From contig JAHLKD010000098.1 of the NCBI GenBank assembly GCA_025526935.1, positions 62,001 through 126,000 on the forward strand: DNA of 64,000 nt, written 5' to 3'. Under the pieces are notes generated by a model. The model worked only from the letters and a program-made list of their open reading frames with translations. It was not told the DNA's origin and made no database searches. Numbering within the stretch: position 1 is the first letter of the stretch; every line of letters begins with the position of its first letter. Source of the DNA: Cladochytrium replicatum (lineage: Eukaryota; Chytridiomycota; Chytridiomycetes; Cladochytriales; Cladochytriaceae). The position numbers were made by a program, and so were the translations under genes. This document shows, piece by piece, positions 42,745-54,583 of this stretch.

Positions 42745-45181
42745 TTAAAAGAGTGGGTTATCATCAGTTGCTTCCAACTCTAATACCACATCAACATCCT
42801 CGCCAAAATTATGCACCTTTACAAAATCCTCACTAACATCACTTTTTGAATCTAGGGAATCATTTTTGAACGGTTCTTCAGCACTCAATTGATGCAACCA
42901 GTCATGACGGCACATCAACGCATTTATTGTTCCTGGAGCAAGGCGGTTGCGAGTTGCAGGTACCAAATCAACCCCGGCTGAAAACTTTCGTTCGACTGGA
43001 GCGCTTGTTGCTGGTATTCCTAAATAGTCCATTGCCATCTGGCTTAGGGCTGGAAAGTTCACACTTCCAACGGTCTTCCACCAGTCCATAATATTGATTG
43101 GCTTCCCATCAGAATCAATACCGCGGAGTACCTGATCGCCAAGATAGCGATCCAGCTCATCTTTTTCCTCAGGAATCTCTTCTTGCCAGATGAAAATGGA
43201 TCTAATGGCTCTCAAGCGTTCAGCGTCCGTTTTTTTCTGTCTATCACCGGAAGCTCCGCTCGAATCGTGTCGACGTTCTGGCGTGTTTCCAAAAACATCG
43301 GCACCACTGTTCTTGATTTTCCGTGACTTATACGATTCCTCCCAGACTTTCCGCACTAGGGTGACCTGATCCCTTCCTACATCTTTCTCCCAAGCCTTTG
43401 AAAATCGATAATATTGATCCTTAAAACGAGGATCGAGTACCGTAGCAACTGCTAAACACGGGCTCTTAGCGATTGAGTAATATATTCTCAGCTTATCTAG
43501 TGCATTTCGAAATGCTTTGGTGAAAGTTTCATCTAATTCTGCATCCTCTAGGTCCTCCAGTTGATCGATAAGATCGTTGTAAAATGGAATAACAAGCGGA
43601 AGTGTTGGATATCTAGACCCCTCGACTGCCTTTGATATAACCTCGAAAACACTCAAACCATCCCGGATCTTCTGTAGGACCTCCCATTGCTTTGGATTTA
43701 TTGACCAATCTTTCAAAGAATCTTCAATCCAGCATATTTTGTCCATTGCCTCTCGTAGCTGTAAGGCTCGTTTGACCATATAGAACGTGCTATTCCAGCG
43801 AGTTGTCACATCGATAATTGGTAATAGAGGAACCAGTTTCACAAATCGGCACGAATCAATAAATGAGCTTCGTCGTTTTGGGGAAGACCGGATTCCTCTG
43901 ACTAGCCGTCGAAGAAGGTTTATGACATTAACGCCGGAGTTATCGTCATTTGCGACTGTGTCCCCTGTGGGCGCGAATGTATCGATAAAATCCTTTGCTG
44001 CAAGATTGATAATGTGTGCCATACACCGCATGTGTTGAGTTTCTGCAGACCACGCAATATCCCTATCTTCCAAGAGCGTCTCCAGCTTAGCACTCATGGT
44101 AAAGTTGTTTGAACCGTTGTCGGTTGTAATGCACAATAAGCGTTCACCCGATAGCATGCCAAATTCATCCAGACACTTGACAAGCTGACTAGCCATGGCG
44201 ACGCCTTTCATGCTTTCCAACCATCGGAATCATCTGCAGCAGCAAGTCCTGGGGCTCCCATTCTTTCGTGATGAAGTGGGCAGTAATTCCAAGAAAAGAA
44301 ATCTGGTTCTTCGATGTCCAACAGTCAGCTGTTATTGATACTTTTGAAGGCGAACCAACAATCAGACCTTTAATGAGCTCCTTCTGCCTATCGTAAAGAT
44401 CCATCTCCTTTTGCTTCACTGCTTTTGCCGTCTTTGGTGTATAGTTTGGCTGAAAAGTCTTCAGCATGCTGACAAAGAACTCTTTCTCCACAACAGTAAA
44501 AGCCTGATTGTCTGCAGCAATCCAGTCCAAAATCGACCGCCACGCTACGTCTGGATTGAACACAAAGTTTTGCTCCTTCTCCTGCGAGCCGAAATCCAAT
44601 GTCTGTTGTCCCTTGGGGACGATGTCCAACAGTCCAAGCGACCTGGCAATACTTCCATGGTGGTTTTTCAGATGCCGGAGGAAGTTTTTTGTTGATCCCG
44701 TCTTATCGACCTTCTGGCTCCACTTGCATTTCGCAACCAAACATGTTCTCAGACCATTATCAACCTTATAGTAATCCTTCGCTATGCCGCCTCGACTACC
44801 TCTACAGTCCGACATGCTATCAACATCTGCGTCTGATGAAAGCATTGATGGTTGAACTGATCCAGCTGCAGGCTCCTGTCGCACTGAAGAGTCAGCAAAA
44901 CTAACGTCGGCAGGAAGCTGTGGTGCATGCTGAGAAGCCGGGCCCAACTCGCTGGAGTCATTGGAAGAAGATGTGGAGCTCGGCTCTCGAGCGCTGTTGT
45001 TGCCACCGTGTCCTGATACACGTCTGCGTTTGTCCTGCATGATGTTCCCCTCGCTGGACGCCTCTGAAATTTGGGGGGCTGGCAGACTTCGCTTCCGTGT
45101 GTCAAGCGGATGACTGTCCACCAGTCTTTGGCTTGCGTCGGACGCTGCCTTACGCTTTTTTTTAACAAAGGCGGCGTCCAT
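42745..45181 (-). pseudogene. hAT transposase, copy 2, single frameshift
   Basis: The best-preserved hAT transposase: two frames, 45181-44189 (BED finger CLVAKCKW...KNFLRHLKNHH, then DCWTSKNQISFLGITAHFI) and 44220-42745 (VAMASQLVKCLDEFGMLSGE, TTDNGSNNFTMSAKLE, MRCMAHIINLAAKDFI, WNSTFYMVKRALQLRE, YLGIPATSAPVERKFSAG). One extra T near 44,208 shifts the frame between them; copies 1 and 3 lack it. All three catalytic acidic positions and the C-terminal dimerisation region are present. If the extra base were a sequencing error this would be the one candidate source of active transposase in the window. Confidence 0.9.
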
Positions 45182-46134
45182 TTTTGCTGTGGTGTGGCTG
45201 GAACGTTACTGACTCTAAGTGTCCAGGTGCACAGAAAGCACAGCTCTTGAGGTCTGTCGTGGTAGAAATTGTTTGTTACAGAACTTCCGTTGTGACTTCT
45301 TGGAAAGTGTCCGGGTGGACAGAATCGTATTGCTAGTAACATTGATAGAGGTTAGTTGTACTGGGTAGAGATAACTGAAGTACGTCAATGAGTTGAGAAA
45401 GTGTCCGGGTGGACAGAATCCTATTGCTAGTAACATTGATAGAGAGGTTAGCTGTACTTGATAGAGATCACTGAAGTACCGTCAATGAGTTGAGAAAGTG
45501 TCCGGGTGGACAGAATCGTATTGCTAGTAACATTGATAGAGGTTAGTTGTACTGGGTAGAGATAACTGAAGTACGTCAATGAGTTGAGAAAGTGTCCGGG
45601 TGGACAGAATCTTATTGCTAGTAACATTGATAGAGAGGTTAGTTGTATTGGGTAGAGATAACTGAAGTACGTCAATGAGTTGAGAAAGTGTCCAGGTGGA
45701 CAGAAAATACATGCCTCGATGTCCGTTGTGATGCAAAATTGTTTGATACATACAAAACTTATATTGCGTCTTCTTGGAAAGTGTCCGCGTGGACAGAAAG
45801 AACAATAGCTTCGTTTTAGATTCTCTATCACATCGGGTTTTACTCGGGTCTGACTTTTGACCCGAGAAGGGTTTTCCTACTGGACCCGATACCTGACCCG
45901 GATCCGACCCGAAAATTTTCCATGAAAACCCAGCACTCGGGTCGGGTACATTTAGTCAATGGACCCGGACCCGACCCGAAAGACCCTAAAACCCGCCGAT
46001 CCTTATTGATGACTGCATCCAAGAAAGTGCGCCAGTTGCCGATACTATCGTAAGTTGATCCACCACACTATTATAATGATTCTGAACAGTTTAACCAAGC
46101 AGGTTAGTGATTTCCTCGTCCCATCAAACCCACT

Positions 46135-46435
46135 TTACACCACAGCCATCCTCAATATGATGGAGAGCCTGTCGCCATCCAAGTCCGTTGCGTCTGCACA
46201 GCCATTCACTCCGCACAGCCATTCACTGATCTGCCCTTCGACCAAGAGGATAATATCACTGTTGATCAACGATCGGAGATCGTCTTTGGCCAAAACACAA
46301 ATATAGTATGTACAATGAATCATAGGAACATTTTTGTTTGCTTACACATAGCTGGTAAGCGCCAAGAACTGTCTGATTGGCGAAGGCGTAGGTGGGGGCG
46401 GAACTGGCGTCAGTGAGAGTAATCTTTGGTGGGTA
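46135..46435 (-). CDS. Conserved unknown reading frame, copy 3
   Basis: Minus-strand equivalent of 24,985-25,272 and 39,270-39,575, with the same SDIILLVEGQISEWLCGVNG block and the same putative intron. Unknown function. Confidence 0.3.
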
Positions 46436-47333
46436 GAAATCACCAGCATGTGCCTTAAATCTTACAGGGCTGGGGTAACCTGCCACACCAAAATGAAAGG
46501 ACCAGCGGTGGTAGGAAGGCGCGTTGTGGCAAGCTGGTCTTCCCGAAACAACCCTGATGATCAAGATGGCCAGAAAATCATTCAACATCCCTTGTCCAAT
46601 CACTGCATTAGGGAGCATTTTAAACAGTGATCTTGAGGCATCTGGATGGTGAATTGCTTTTTCCAATACAGTACGACAGGTTGAAAGGAAAGCGTGCATA
46701 CTTGTGGGGGATGTTTCTACAGGTGTGCTTCTCGGAACAGTGGGTAGTGGGTTGTGTGGTTAAACACATGATTAAGTCTGAGCAATTGTCGAGCAATTGT
46801 CGCAACGAAAGTTTTTGCAGCGATTGGCTGATGAATATCATAACCTCCCCCAAAAAAATACGGTTGATCCGAAAGAACGATTGTTGCAGTCCAGCTACTG
46901 TGAACGTTCTCTGCTATATTTTGGGCAAAACCAATATCGGAGAGAGCGAGCGATAGCGCAGAAGAGATACAATAAAACGAAAAGAAAAAGGAATCCCGAA
47001 GTTCCGTTGTTTTTTGCACACAGCAGTAATGACAGGTTAGGATGAGGAGGCGGCCAAAGTTGAAATGAAACCAAAATCAAAAGTGCGATCGCTAAGAATT
47101 TGGCCTGGAGAAGAAAGGAAAAAGATACATTCTGTCACAGTTGTTGGGGAACCCCTGTGGCCGTACAAATCACTCATCCCCTGTCCAATCCGACCCGCTC
47201 TGCTCCTCCCCATCCTCCTCCTCCTCCTCCTTGCCCAACTCCACCTTCACCTTGCCATTGCCCAAAAACCACCTCCACCACCCCCTCACCTCCGCAACCG
47301 GCGGCTCGCGGTCCACACCCCCCGGCCGCGGCC

Positions 47334-48475
47334 CTACACGACCCTTTCGGCTCCGCAGCCACGCCGTGGCTCTTTGCAGCGTGGCGCTTGAGGTCGTACA
47401 GCACGCACCGACGTCGCACGCGTACTTCTTCTCCCTTTTCGGGTAGTGCGTTTCCAGGTGGGTTTCATAGTTGAACCGCTGGGTGAAGGAGCGCGTGCAG
47501 CCCCCTGGTGCGGGCATATGAAGAGTTTCGCGGGGCGGCGCGTTTCGGGCCGACGACGACGACTGCCGCGGCGGGGGTTGGTGGTGGGAGGTGGTGCGTG
47601 CACGTGCAGGTTAGGGGTGGTGCTGCGAGAACGCGGTTGGCGTTGTGGGATGCGATGATCAGGGACCGGAGCTGGCTCATGGTCATGCAGACATGTTTTC
47701 GGGATCGTCGTCCGTGTTCGAGGAAGGGGATGTGCTCGAGGAAGAAGAAGATTGTGAGCCCGGGGGGGATGGTTGTGGTGGAGCCGGTTGGGTGCTCGGC
47801 GAGAACGTCTTCGACAAAGGTCGTGGAGATTTGCTCGAACATCGTGATTTGCGGCGTGGGCGTTTCCGGCGGCGGCTCGACTGATCCCGCTGTCGTCGTC
47901 GCAGTGGTGGTTGTGGAGTTGTGCATCAACGAGGCGAAGAAGTCAAACTCTGTGACGTTTTGGCCAGTCACTGCGGCAGCAGGGTCTCCTTGCGTCAAAG
48001 TGAAACCTCCCATGTCGAGAGGAAGAAGTTGCGAATATGGATCATAAGGCGCGGTGAGTCCGAGTCCAGAGAAGTAGTCAGTCGGAACAGGGGATTCGAA
48101 TACCAGTGCCGGGATAGGGACGGCCGGGGTGCTGAGTGTAAGGGAGTCGAAGGACGGGTATGTACCAAAAAGAGGGGTGGTGTTGGGTTGGAAGCCATGG
48201 GGTGAGGGGGTGATTGTAAACCCGAGAAGAGGGGGTGTGAAGTGAGTCGGCGGGGACAGGTGCGGTGTCATTGCCTGAGGTGACACGAGAAGGTTGGTCT
48301 GTGGTGTAGGTGGGGCCAGTTGTTGTTGGGCATAGCCCATGCCCAGACCTGACAGGATAGATGATTGGAGTGGGAAGGTGATCGGAAAGGATTGTGATCC
48401 ATTGCCGCTGGTGCTGGTGCTGGATGGCTGCTTTGGGAGCGAGTTGTGTGGGTCGTTCTTGTCTGGGGTGTTCAT
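47334..48475 (-). pseudogene. C2H2 zinc-finger gene, copy 3, frameshifts and deletion
   Basis: From the ATG at 48,475 the N-terminal region is intact to the C-run region and open to 47,465 in one frame. The G-run in finger 1 has one G more than in copies 1 and 2, giving a different frame. A deletion of about 20 bp near 47,395-47,400 removes part of finger 2 (CKVFFRSY missing), although the end DLKRH survives. These independent lesions show separate decay after duplication. Confidence 0.75.
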
Positions 48476-49082
48476 GTTGTTGGTGGAGCCTGCAAGGCGA
48501 TGGGCATGACCGAACCTGGACGTCGTAGACCGTCTCCTCAGGCATCAAGAGAGTCATGTCCTAACAGATGATTCATGATCAGCCTGAAGCCGTTTCATCA
48601 AATCGAGGCCATTTTGCTCACAGCGAACTGGCAAGTGAAGTCGAGAGCACTCGAGATGGACCGCAAGGAGGTCCCAGCGACCCGAGCGACACGCTCTTCT
48701 TCCGGAATGTTCTCGTCTGTGTGCAGGTGTGTTCGTGATCCTCAGGATCATCGATGTTGTGGGTTACAGGAAGCGACCAATCTTGTGCACTTGCACTTGC
48801 GTTCTCGTCGTCAGAGATGAGAGATGGAGCTCACCTCAGGATGGTCCACAGTAGCCTCAATCGGCTGCCAGATCAGACACAGTTATTGAAGATTTGCGCA
48901 GATCAATTGCACATACCTCAAATTCAACAATAGCCGACTCAACGTGGACCATCAGAGACGAGGCCGGGACTTGGCAGGTCTTCACCTTGGGGATCACAAG
49001 GGTCTTGTCCTGGCAATAACCTTGATTCGCACGAAAGCTTTGCGTAGGTTTGTCACGAGGCTCACAGCGAGCTGGCGGGAAG

Positions 49083-49240
49083 CAAAGTCGAGAGCACCCA
49101 ACCCTGCGACGCGGATCACGGCCAAGGTGGCGCTTGCGCATCCGTATTTCAAGGTTGCGATTGCGGACGATGGGGTTGGGGTTCCTGTTGGGGTCGGTGG
49201 GTTCGAGATGGTGAGGAGGAGACTCCGTGGTGGGGTGTGA
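49083..49240 (+). pseudogene. Relic last exon of a protein kinase, copy 3
   Basis: Plus-strand equivalent of 22,118-22,275. It reads NPATRITAKVALAHPYF, with Gly to Val relative to copy 1, and the same stop at 49,240. Confidence 0.45.
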
Positions 49241-49867
49241 CGGGCATACATTTGTTCCCTTGTCCAACATACTCGTCGCAACATCCCCGTTGAGGTGATT
49301 TCGTATTATTTGCTTACAAGGAATGGTATGAAAACAATGATGTCAGCCAAAGAACTAAATACAGAAACAACAATGCTTACCTACACCCAAAAAGAAAACA
49401 CGCACGTTTCGCGGCTCTGAAGACCCACCAGACTTTCCCCACTTAACATTTCTCTATAATCTTTTTCATTTCTCTTATCTTTACCCCACCTCCAGCGATG
49501 GTGTGATTATCATTATTACTCATTCTTTAATGTTCTTTCATTAACTTCAACTTCTAAGCTGCCCACCAAAAATGCATAAATAGGTTATCCCCTTTTTCTA
49601 ATAGATCAGACTAGTTTAGATCCAAACCAACCATCTTACCTTCCTGTCTCCGGTCCTGGGAACAATCGTTAGGACGCCCAAAACCCTGTGTTCCCTCAAA
49701 CCAATTACGCGCAACAATTTCCATCTCTTCAACATCTTTATCCCTCCCACGACACCATCTGGTAGTTGAACTGGAAGTCATTGATTTCACACCACCAAGT
49801 CATTGATTTCACACCACCAAAGCCCCCGGAGTGCCACACCCCCCAACCCAACCTAACATAGCCGAAC

Positions 49868-50786
49868 ATGCTCTTCTTCCGCTCCAAGCAGTTCCCCCTT
49901 GCGCTCGTCCGACGTCTTCCTGCAGCAAATCCTCTCTTCACTCGCAGGCTCGAAAGCTCTGCTTCCGTCGGTGTCAGTGGCGGTGTCGATGAAAGTCTCA
50001 TCGACATGACCATCAGACTGGCGCGGTCTGACCCTGCTGTGGCCAAAGCTCTTCTCACCCTCAAGGAGCGGGCGGATAACGAGCGGGCCGAGAAGGAGAA
50101 GGAGAAGGAGCGCGCTGAGAAGGAGAAGGAGCGCGCTGAGAAGGAGAAGGAGCGAGCTGAGAAGGAGAAGCAGCGCGCTGAGAAGGAGAAGGAGCGCGGT
50201 GAGAAGGAGAAGGAACGCACGTTGCGCAAGTTAGACATGTCAGAGGTCAAGTGTGCCCAACTGTTGTTCGCTGCAGGTCAGCTTACCGTCCGTGGCGTGA
50301 TAGGTGAGTTTTTTTGCCCGTTGTTTTGTTGCTTTCCTTTGTGCTAAGTGCATTTCTCTTTCCAGAAACACTTGAGAAACGCTTACTTTCAATGGCTGAT
50401 CGGGAAAAGATCAACAGGGTCGATGTTTGGACCAAGATCTTCACGACTCACAGCGAACTGAAGAGTGCTCCGGGTGCCTGCAACTTCAAAAGCGCCAAAG
50501 ATGCTGCTGCTGATATAGCTGAGACGTATCGCCAAACATCTACAGATATACACACCTTTTGGGCAGATACGCGTACTAGCGTTGTAAGCATTCACTCGGT
50601 GAGTCGTTTTATCTGTGTTTGATATACAGTGTGTTCTAATCCTTTCTCAAGGCCATACCAGACAGAAGCGTGTGCCTTTTGAACCACCTGGCGTCATTGG
50701 TGGCCAGGTTTAAGTTTGTGGGAGTTGGACCTAATATGATTTATGATGGAGCAGAAGGGACAATTGACAAAAGTGGCGACAGTTGA
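49868..50786 (+). CDS. Coiled-coil protein with basic N-terminus and Lys/Glu repeats, copy 3 (reference model)
   Basis: The exons are 49868-50303, 50366-50598 and 50652-50786; the introns are 50304-50365 (GTGAGT...TTTCCAG) and 50599-50651 (GTGAGT, branch-like ctaat, ...CTCAAG). The sum is 804 nt, 267 residues, in phase throughout. An alternative acceptor (...atatacag, 50,630) also leaves a short open end, so the last exon is less certain. Residues 1-35 look like a mitochondrial targeting sequence (MLFFRSKQFPLALVRRLP...); about six AEKEKER units follow (one with Gln), then two helical stretches. No known domain. The same gene with different unit counts lies at 20,618-21,489 and 34,860-35,840, and all three appear open, unlike the other genes of the segment. 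Confidence 0.7.
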
Positions 50787-51002
50787 TTGACAGATGGCGA
50801 CGATGTAGCGGGAGGCTTTTCACTACTTCCATTAATAAGAGGAGGGTCATGACAATGTCTCATCTCATCTTGCAACTATTCACATCAATTGCCATTGATT
50901 TTATGTCTTCATTCTTGTTCAACACATCCGTATCCATCCCTGTGGTGATTCCATCACAACACTGCCATCAAACACATTCAGATCAAAGTCACTATGAATG
51001 AT

Positions 51003-51097
51003 TGTGAGTCTACTAGCTCTTGTGTAGAGAGGAGCGTGGTCACGGTTGTATTGATTTACGGCAGGATGGCACATTTGTGTGGAGTGCACGTTTGACA
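51003..51097 (-). repeat. Copia LTR, 95 bp
   Basis: Reverse-complement twin of 34,549-34,643, same length, with the polypurine tract directly adjoining at 51,098-51,110. Flanked on the segment side by atgat, the presumed 5-bp target-site arm. Confidence 0.65.
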
Positions 51098-53212
51098 CTC
51101 CCCCTCACTCTGAACAAATGTAAAAGCATAGAGAAATAAAACTAAACATAGTGCTCTAGGAAATATATATCGGCGACGAAGAATCATAGAGCGAAAAGAA
51201 ATGGAAGGACGATTATTGTCTTTTGCCACAAAAGAACTAAAGCCCAACCATAGAATAAAATGCATATTGGCTCTCTCCCCCTCAAATCGACATCGTTGAC
51301 CAACTCGTGATATTTAGCGCATAGAGACTCCCCCTTTGGACAAGGATGTCATAGAACAAATATCTGCAAGAGATCGGAGACAGAGGGAATCACGGTGTTT
51401 AGTAAACTGAATACGGCTGAGAGTTTTGGTGAGTAAGTCGGCCATGTTCTCTGAAGAGGAGATTTTGGTGACACATAGATCAGTACCGTGGTGATGGGCA
51501 GTGGCAAAGGCTTTTGAATCTACATGTTTGTTAAGGTCAGTGCGAATGTAACCTGATTTAATTTGGGAAACACAAGCAGCGTTGTCTTCATAGATAGTAG
51601 TCGGTTCATTGAGGATCGTAAAAGGTAATCGTAAGTCTGTAAGTATAGCTGTGAGAAGTTCTCTGATCCAGATAATTTCCTTAGCTGTGTCCCAGAGAGC
51701 AAGAATTTCTGAGTGCATAGTAGAGGTGGTAGGCATATTGTTTCTTTGATCGCCAGGAGATAGCTGCGCCACAGCAGGTTAGTGCGTATCCGGTTTGAGC
51801 TTTACCAGAGGAGTAGTCAGACATGAACGAGGCATCGGCATATGCAACAATCGAAGCGGGTTTTGTTCGATCAAAGTAGAGCCCATAGTCCATAGTCTGT
51901 TTTAGATATTTTAGAATCATTTTACCTCCTTCCCAGTGTCTCATAGTAGGGGCTTGGCTGTGGCGAGCTAGAAGGTGTACTGCTAATGCAATGCCAGGTC
52001 TACTTTTGTTAGCAAGGCAAAATAAAGATCCAATTAAGCTCATGTAAGGATAACCGGGTGAAAGAATGTCTTCTCCTTCGTGGAGAGGACCATATTTGTC
52101 GTTCCAGGGTTCAATTTGTCTGGCGTCAATTGGGATGAGTGTAGTATCATTGCAGTCAGACATACCAAATCTGTCAAGAATTTTCTTAGTGTAAGCCTGT
52201 TGGTGGACAAAGAGACCATTGGGAGTACAAAGGAATTCGAATCCAATGCATCATTGAGCTAATCCAAGGTCTTTCATTCAAATTCAGATTTGAGAAGTGT
52301 TTTGGTTAGTCGACTAGCTTCAGGAGTTCCCATAATGCTTAGGTCATCAACATAGATTCCGATAATAACCCATCCATCAGCAAAGGCTTTATAGTAAATA
52401 GGAGGTGCTTTAGGCATAGAGAGATAATCTCGAGAATCGAGGAGCTTCGTAAGTCGTTCGAACCAGCATCGCCCAGATTGTTTAAGACCATAGAGGGCTT
52501 TACGAAGACGGATTCCAGGGTTGTCATAGAGACCTTCGTAATATAGGCCTTCAGGGACCTTCATGTAGATCTCGCAGTGAGTGTCTCCATAGAGGTAAGC
52601 AAGTACAACGTCCATAATATGAACTTCGACATTAAATATAACACTTAGTGCAAGGATAATACGGTAGGTAGTAGAATCCATTACAGGGGAATAGGTATCT
52701 GAGTATTCAAATCCAGGTCGTTGATTGAATCCTTTTGCTACAAGGCGTGCCTTAAACCTAATAATGTTTCCATCAGAATCTCGTTTTGTAACAAAAACCC
52801 ATTTGTGGTCCACAAGTAGTTTGTGGGTTGGTACTTCCTGAACATGGCCTCCAACTTGTCGTTTCATGAGACCAGTAATTTCTTCTTTCATCGCAGTTTG
52901 CCATTGGGGCCAGTCAGGTGAAGCTTTGGCTTCTTCCAGCCTGATAGGGTCTGGTCGATATTGTGAGTTGGAAGGTTGTTACTTCTTTGATTTGGAGTTT
53001 GTTGAAGTGTTGTCTGTAGCCATGATGGTTTTGTACGTGGTAAAAGCAAATGCATTGTCTACAAGGGAACGGGTGACGGTGATGTTACTGAAGAGGACCT
53101 CGTTGTTGGTAGGAGGTTTGAGAACAAGTTTGATTCGAGGTTTAGTTTATGAAGTCCCTGAATGTAGTAAGTAGATAGTGAGTGATTGGGATTTGGGATT
53201 TGGAAGATGTTC
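51098..53212 (-). pseudogene. Ty1/copia polyprotein: RT and RNase H, degenerate and 5'-truncated
   Basis: On the minus strand, from 52,940: EEAKASPDWPQWQTAMKEEI, the copia RT entry; then LLVDHKWVFVTKRDSDGNII, FKARLVAKGFNQRPGFEYSD, ALYGLKQSGRCW and the catalytic GIYVDDLSIMGT. A stop after LKSEFE and frame changes interrupt the connection to LIGSLFCLANKSRPGIALAV and the RNase H start YADASFMSDYSSGKAQTGYA, and again the RNase H end with DNAACVSQIKSGYIRTDLNK. gag, protease and integrase are absent; homology stops at about 53,212 against an ORF560 fragment. Confidence 0.88.
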
Positions 53213-53772
53213 AAAAAAATACGGCATTTCCAGAGGAATGCCTGTCACTGCAAAGGTTGAAGAGTTCCAAGCGACCATCAAACGAGCAGATGAGGACCGT
53301 GAAAGGACAAAACTTCTCCTCAAACAGTCAGAACGACTGTTGAACATGACAAAAGATCTTGAAGAGACTGCAATGAACGAGAGAAGGACCCGCATCGCAG
53401 CAGAAGTGCGAGAGAAGGCTCTCATTGATGAATTGGGCAGGGCGAGTGAATTGATTCAGCACGGCGAGCACGAAGAGCTAGCAAGATTCAGGGAGATCAC
53501 CACTGCAATGGAAAGGGAGAAGCAGGCGGCTTCCCAGGAGATTTCACAATGGAAATCACGTGTGACCGCCCTGGAGGGAGCGCTTGCTGCTCTGAAACGA
53601 CAGGCTGGTCATTCAGAAGCTGCAGCACCTGCGGCGCCAACATCAACAGGCGGCCCAATAAGCATATCGTCGGCTATCAAGGGGATTGGTAGAATTCCGA
53701 AGGTACATCAAACCAGTTCTTCAACGAGTTCCCTTGCATTGCTTAGCCTGCAGCAGCACCGCGTACGGCTAT
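53213..53772 (+). pseudogene. ORF560 gene fragment (coiled-coil part)
   Basis: Starts at the codons for KYGISRGMPVTAKVEEFQAT and runs through the whole coiled coil to SLQQHR, where it is cut by a TAAGGTTCGGCGGGTCCGGG terminus at 53,773. The interrupted target is ...acggctat, the ordinary coding sequence at this point (compare 56,219-56,227). Residues matching the N-terminal 185 and the C-terminal 180 of the intact protein are missing. Confidence 0.85.
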
Positions 53773-54583
53773 TAAGGTTCGGCGGGTCCGGGTCAGGTCC
53801 GGGTTTCAGTGGCGACCCGCACCAAACCCTTTGGGTCGGGTCGTGTTTGTCTGGGGACCCGCCGGGTCACTGACGGGTACAAAGGGAATACCCGGACCCG
53901 AAGTGGTTGAAACCCGTACCGGACCCTGACCCGCCCGGTTTTTGCTGCCCAGGAGAGGATTGATTGAATTTTGAGTTAGACCACGGATATTTACATGAAC
54001 ACTTTGTGTCTGTGTGGACAGTGTGTATTTTAGAAACACTATCATAAAAAGAAACAAAACTCCAATCACAAGTTGATAGGAGGTTGGTTGTACTTGATCG
54101 AGATCAGTGAAGTATCAGTGAAGTACCGTCATGAGTTGAGAAAGTGTCCGGGTGGACAGAATCTTATTGCTAGTAACATTATTAGAGAGGTTAGCTGTAC
54201 TTGATAGAGATCACTTAAGTACCATCAATGAGTTGAGAAAGTGTCCGGGTGGACAGAAATCTGGGAGACTGAGTGTCACTGTGTCTGTCTGGGTAGAATA
54301 GGATTCTGTCCACCCGGACACTTTCTCAACTCATTGATGGTACTTAAGTGATCTCTATCAAGTACAGCTAACCTCTCTAATAATGTTACTAGCAATAAGA
54401 TTCTGTCCACCCGGACACTTTCTCAACTCATTGATGGTACTTCACTGATACTTCACTGATCTCTATCAGGTACAGCTAACCTCTCTTCAAATACTACTCG
54501 CAATAGGATTCTGTCCAGGCGGTCGCTTTCTCAACTCCTGGACGGTACTTTAACAGATGAACAGTCTAAACAACAATTTATAT

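Larger units (their letters stand above)
41886..46005 (-). mobile_element. hAT DNA transposon, copy 2, left terminus missing
   Basis: The right terminus ...gaccctaaaacccgccgatcc-tta ends at 46,005; its right 8-bp flank ttgatgac is the pre-insertion sequence of repeated segment copy 3. Subterminal TGTCC-GGACA repeats run in one orientation at about 42,020-42,235 and in the other at 42,280-42,690. The right array lies at 45,300-45,710. The first 100 bp at the left lacks a TAAGG terminus, so the left end was lost where it meets the ORF560 unit. Confidence 0.8.
46006..51002 (-). repeat. Repeated segment, copy 3, inverted (about 5.0 kb)
   Basis: Reverse complement of copies 1 and 2 from the copia LTR border (51,002) to the point where hAT copy 2 is inserted (46,005), losing the last 350 bp. 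Together with copy 2 and the copia ends it makes an inverted repeat with arms of nearly 6 kb (about 33,762-39,705 and 46,006-51,890) around a 6.3-kb spacer. Confidence 0.9.
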
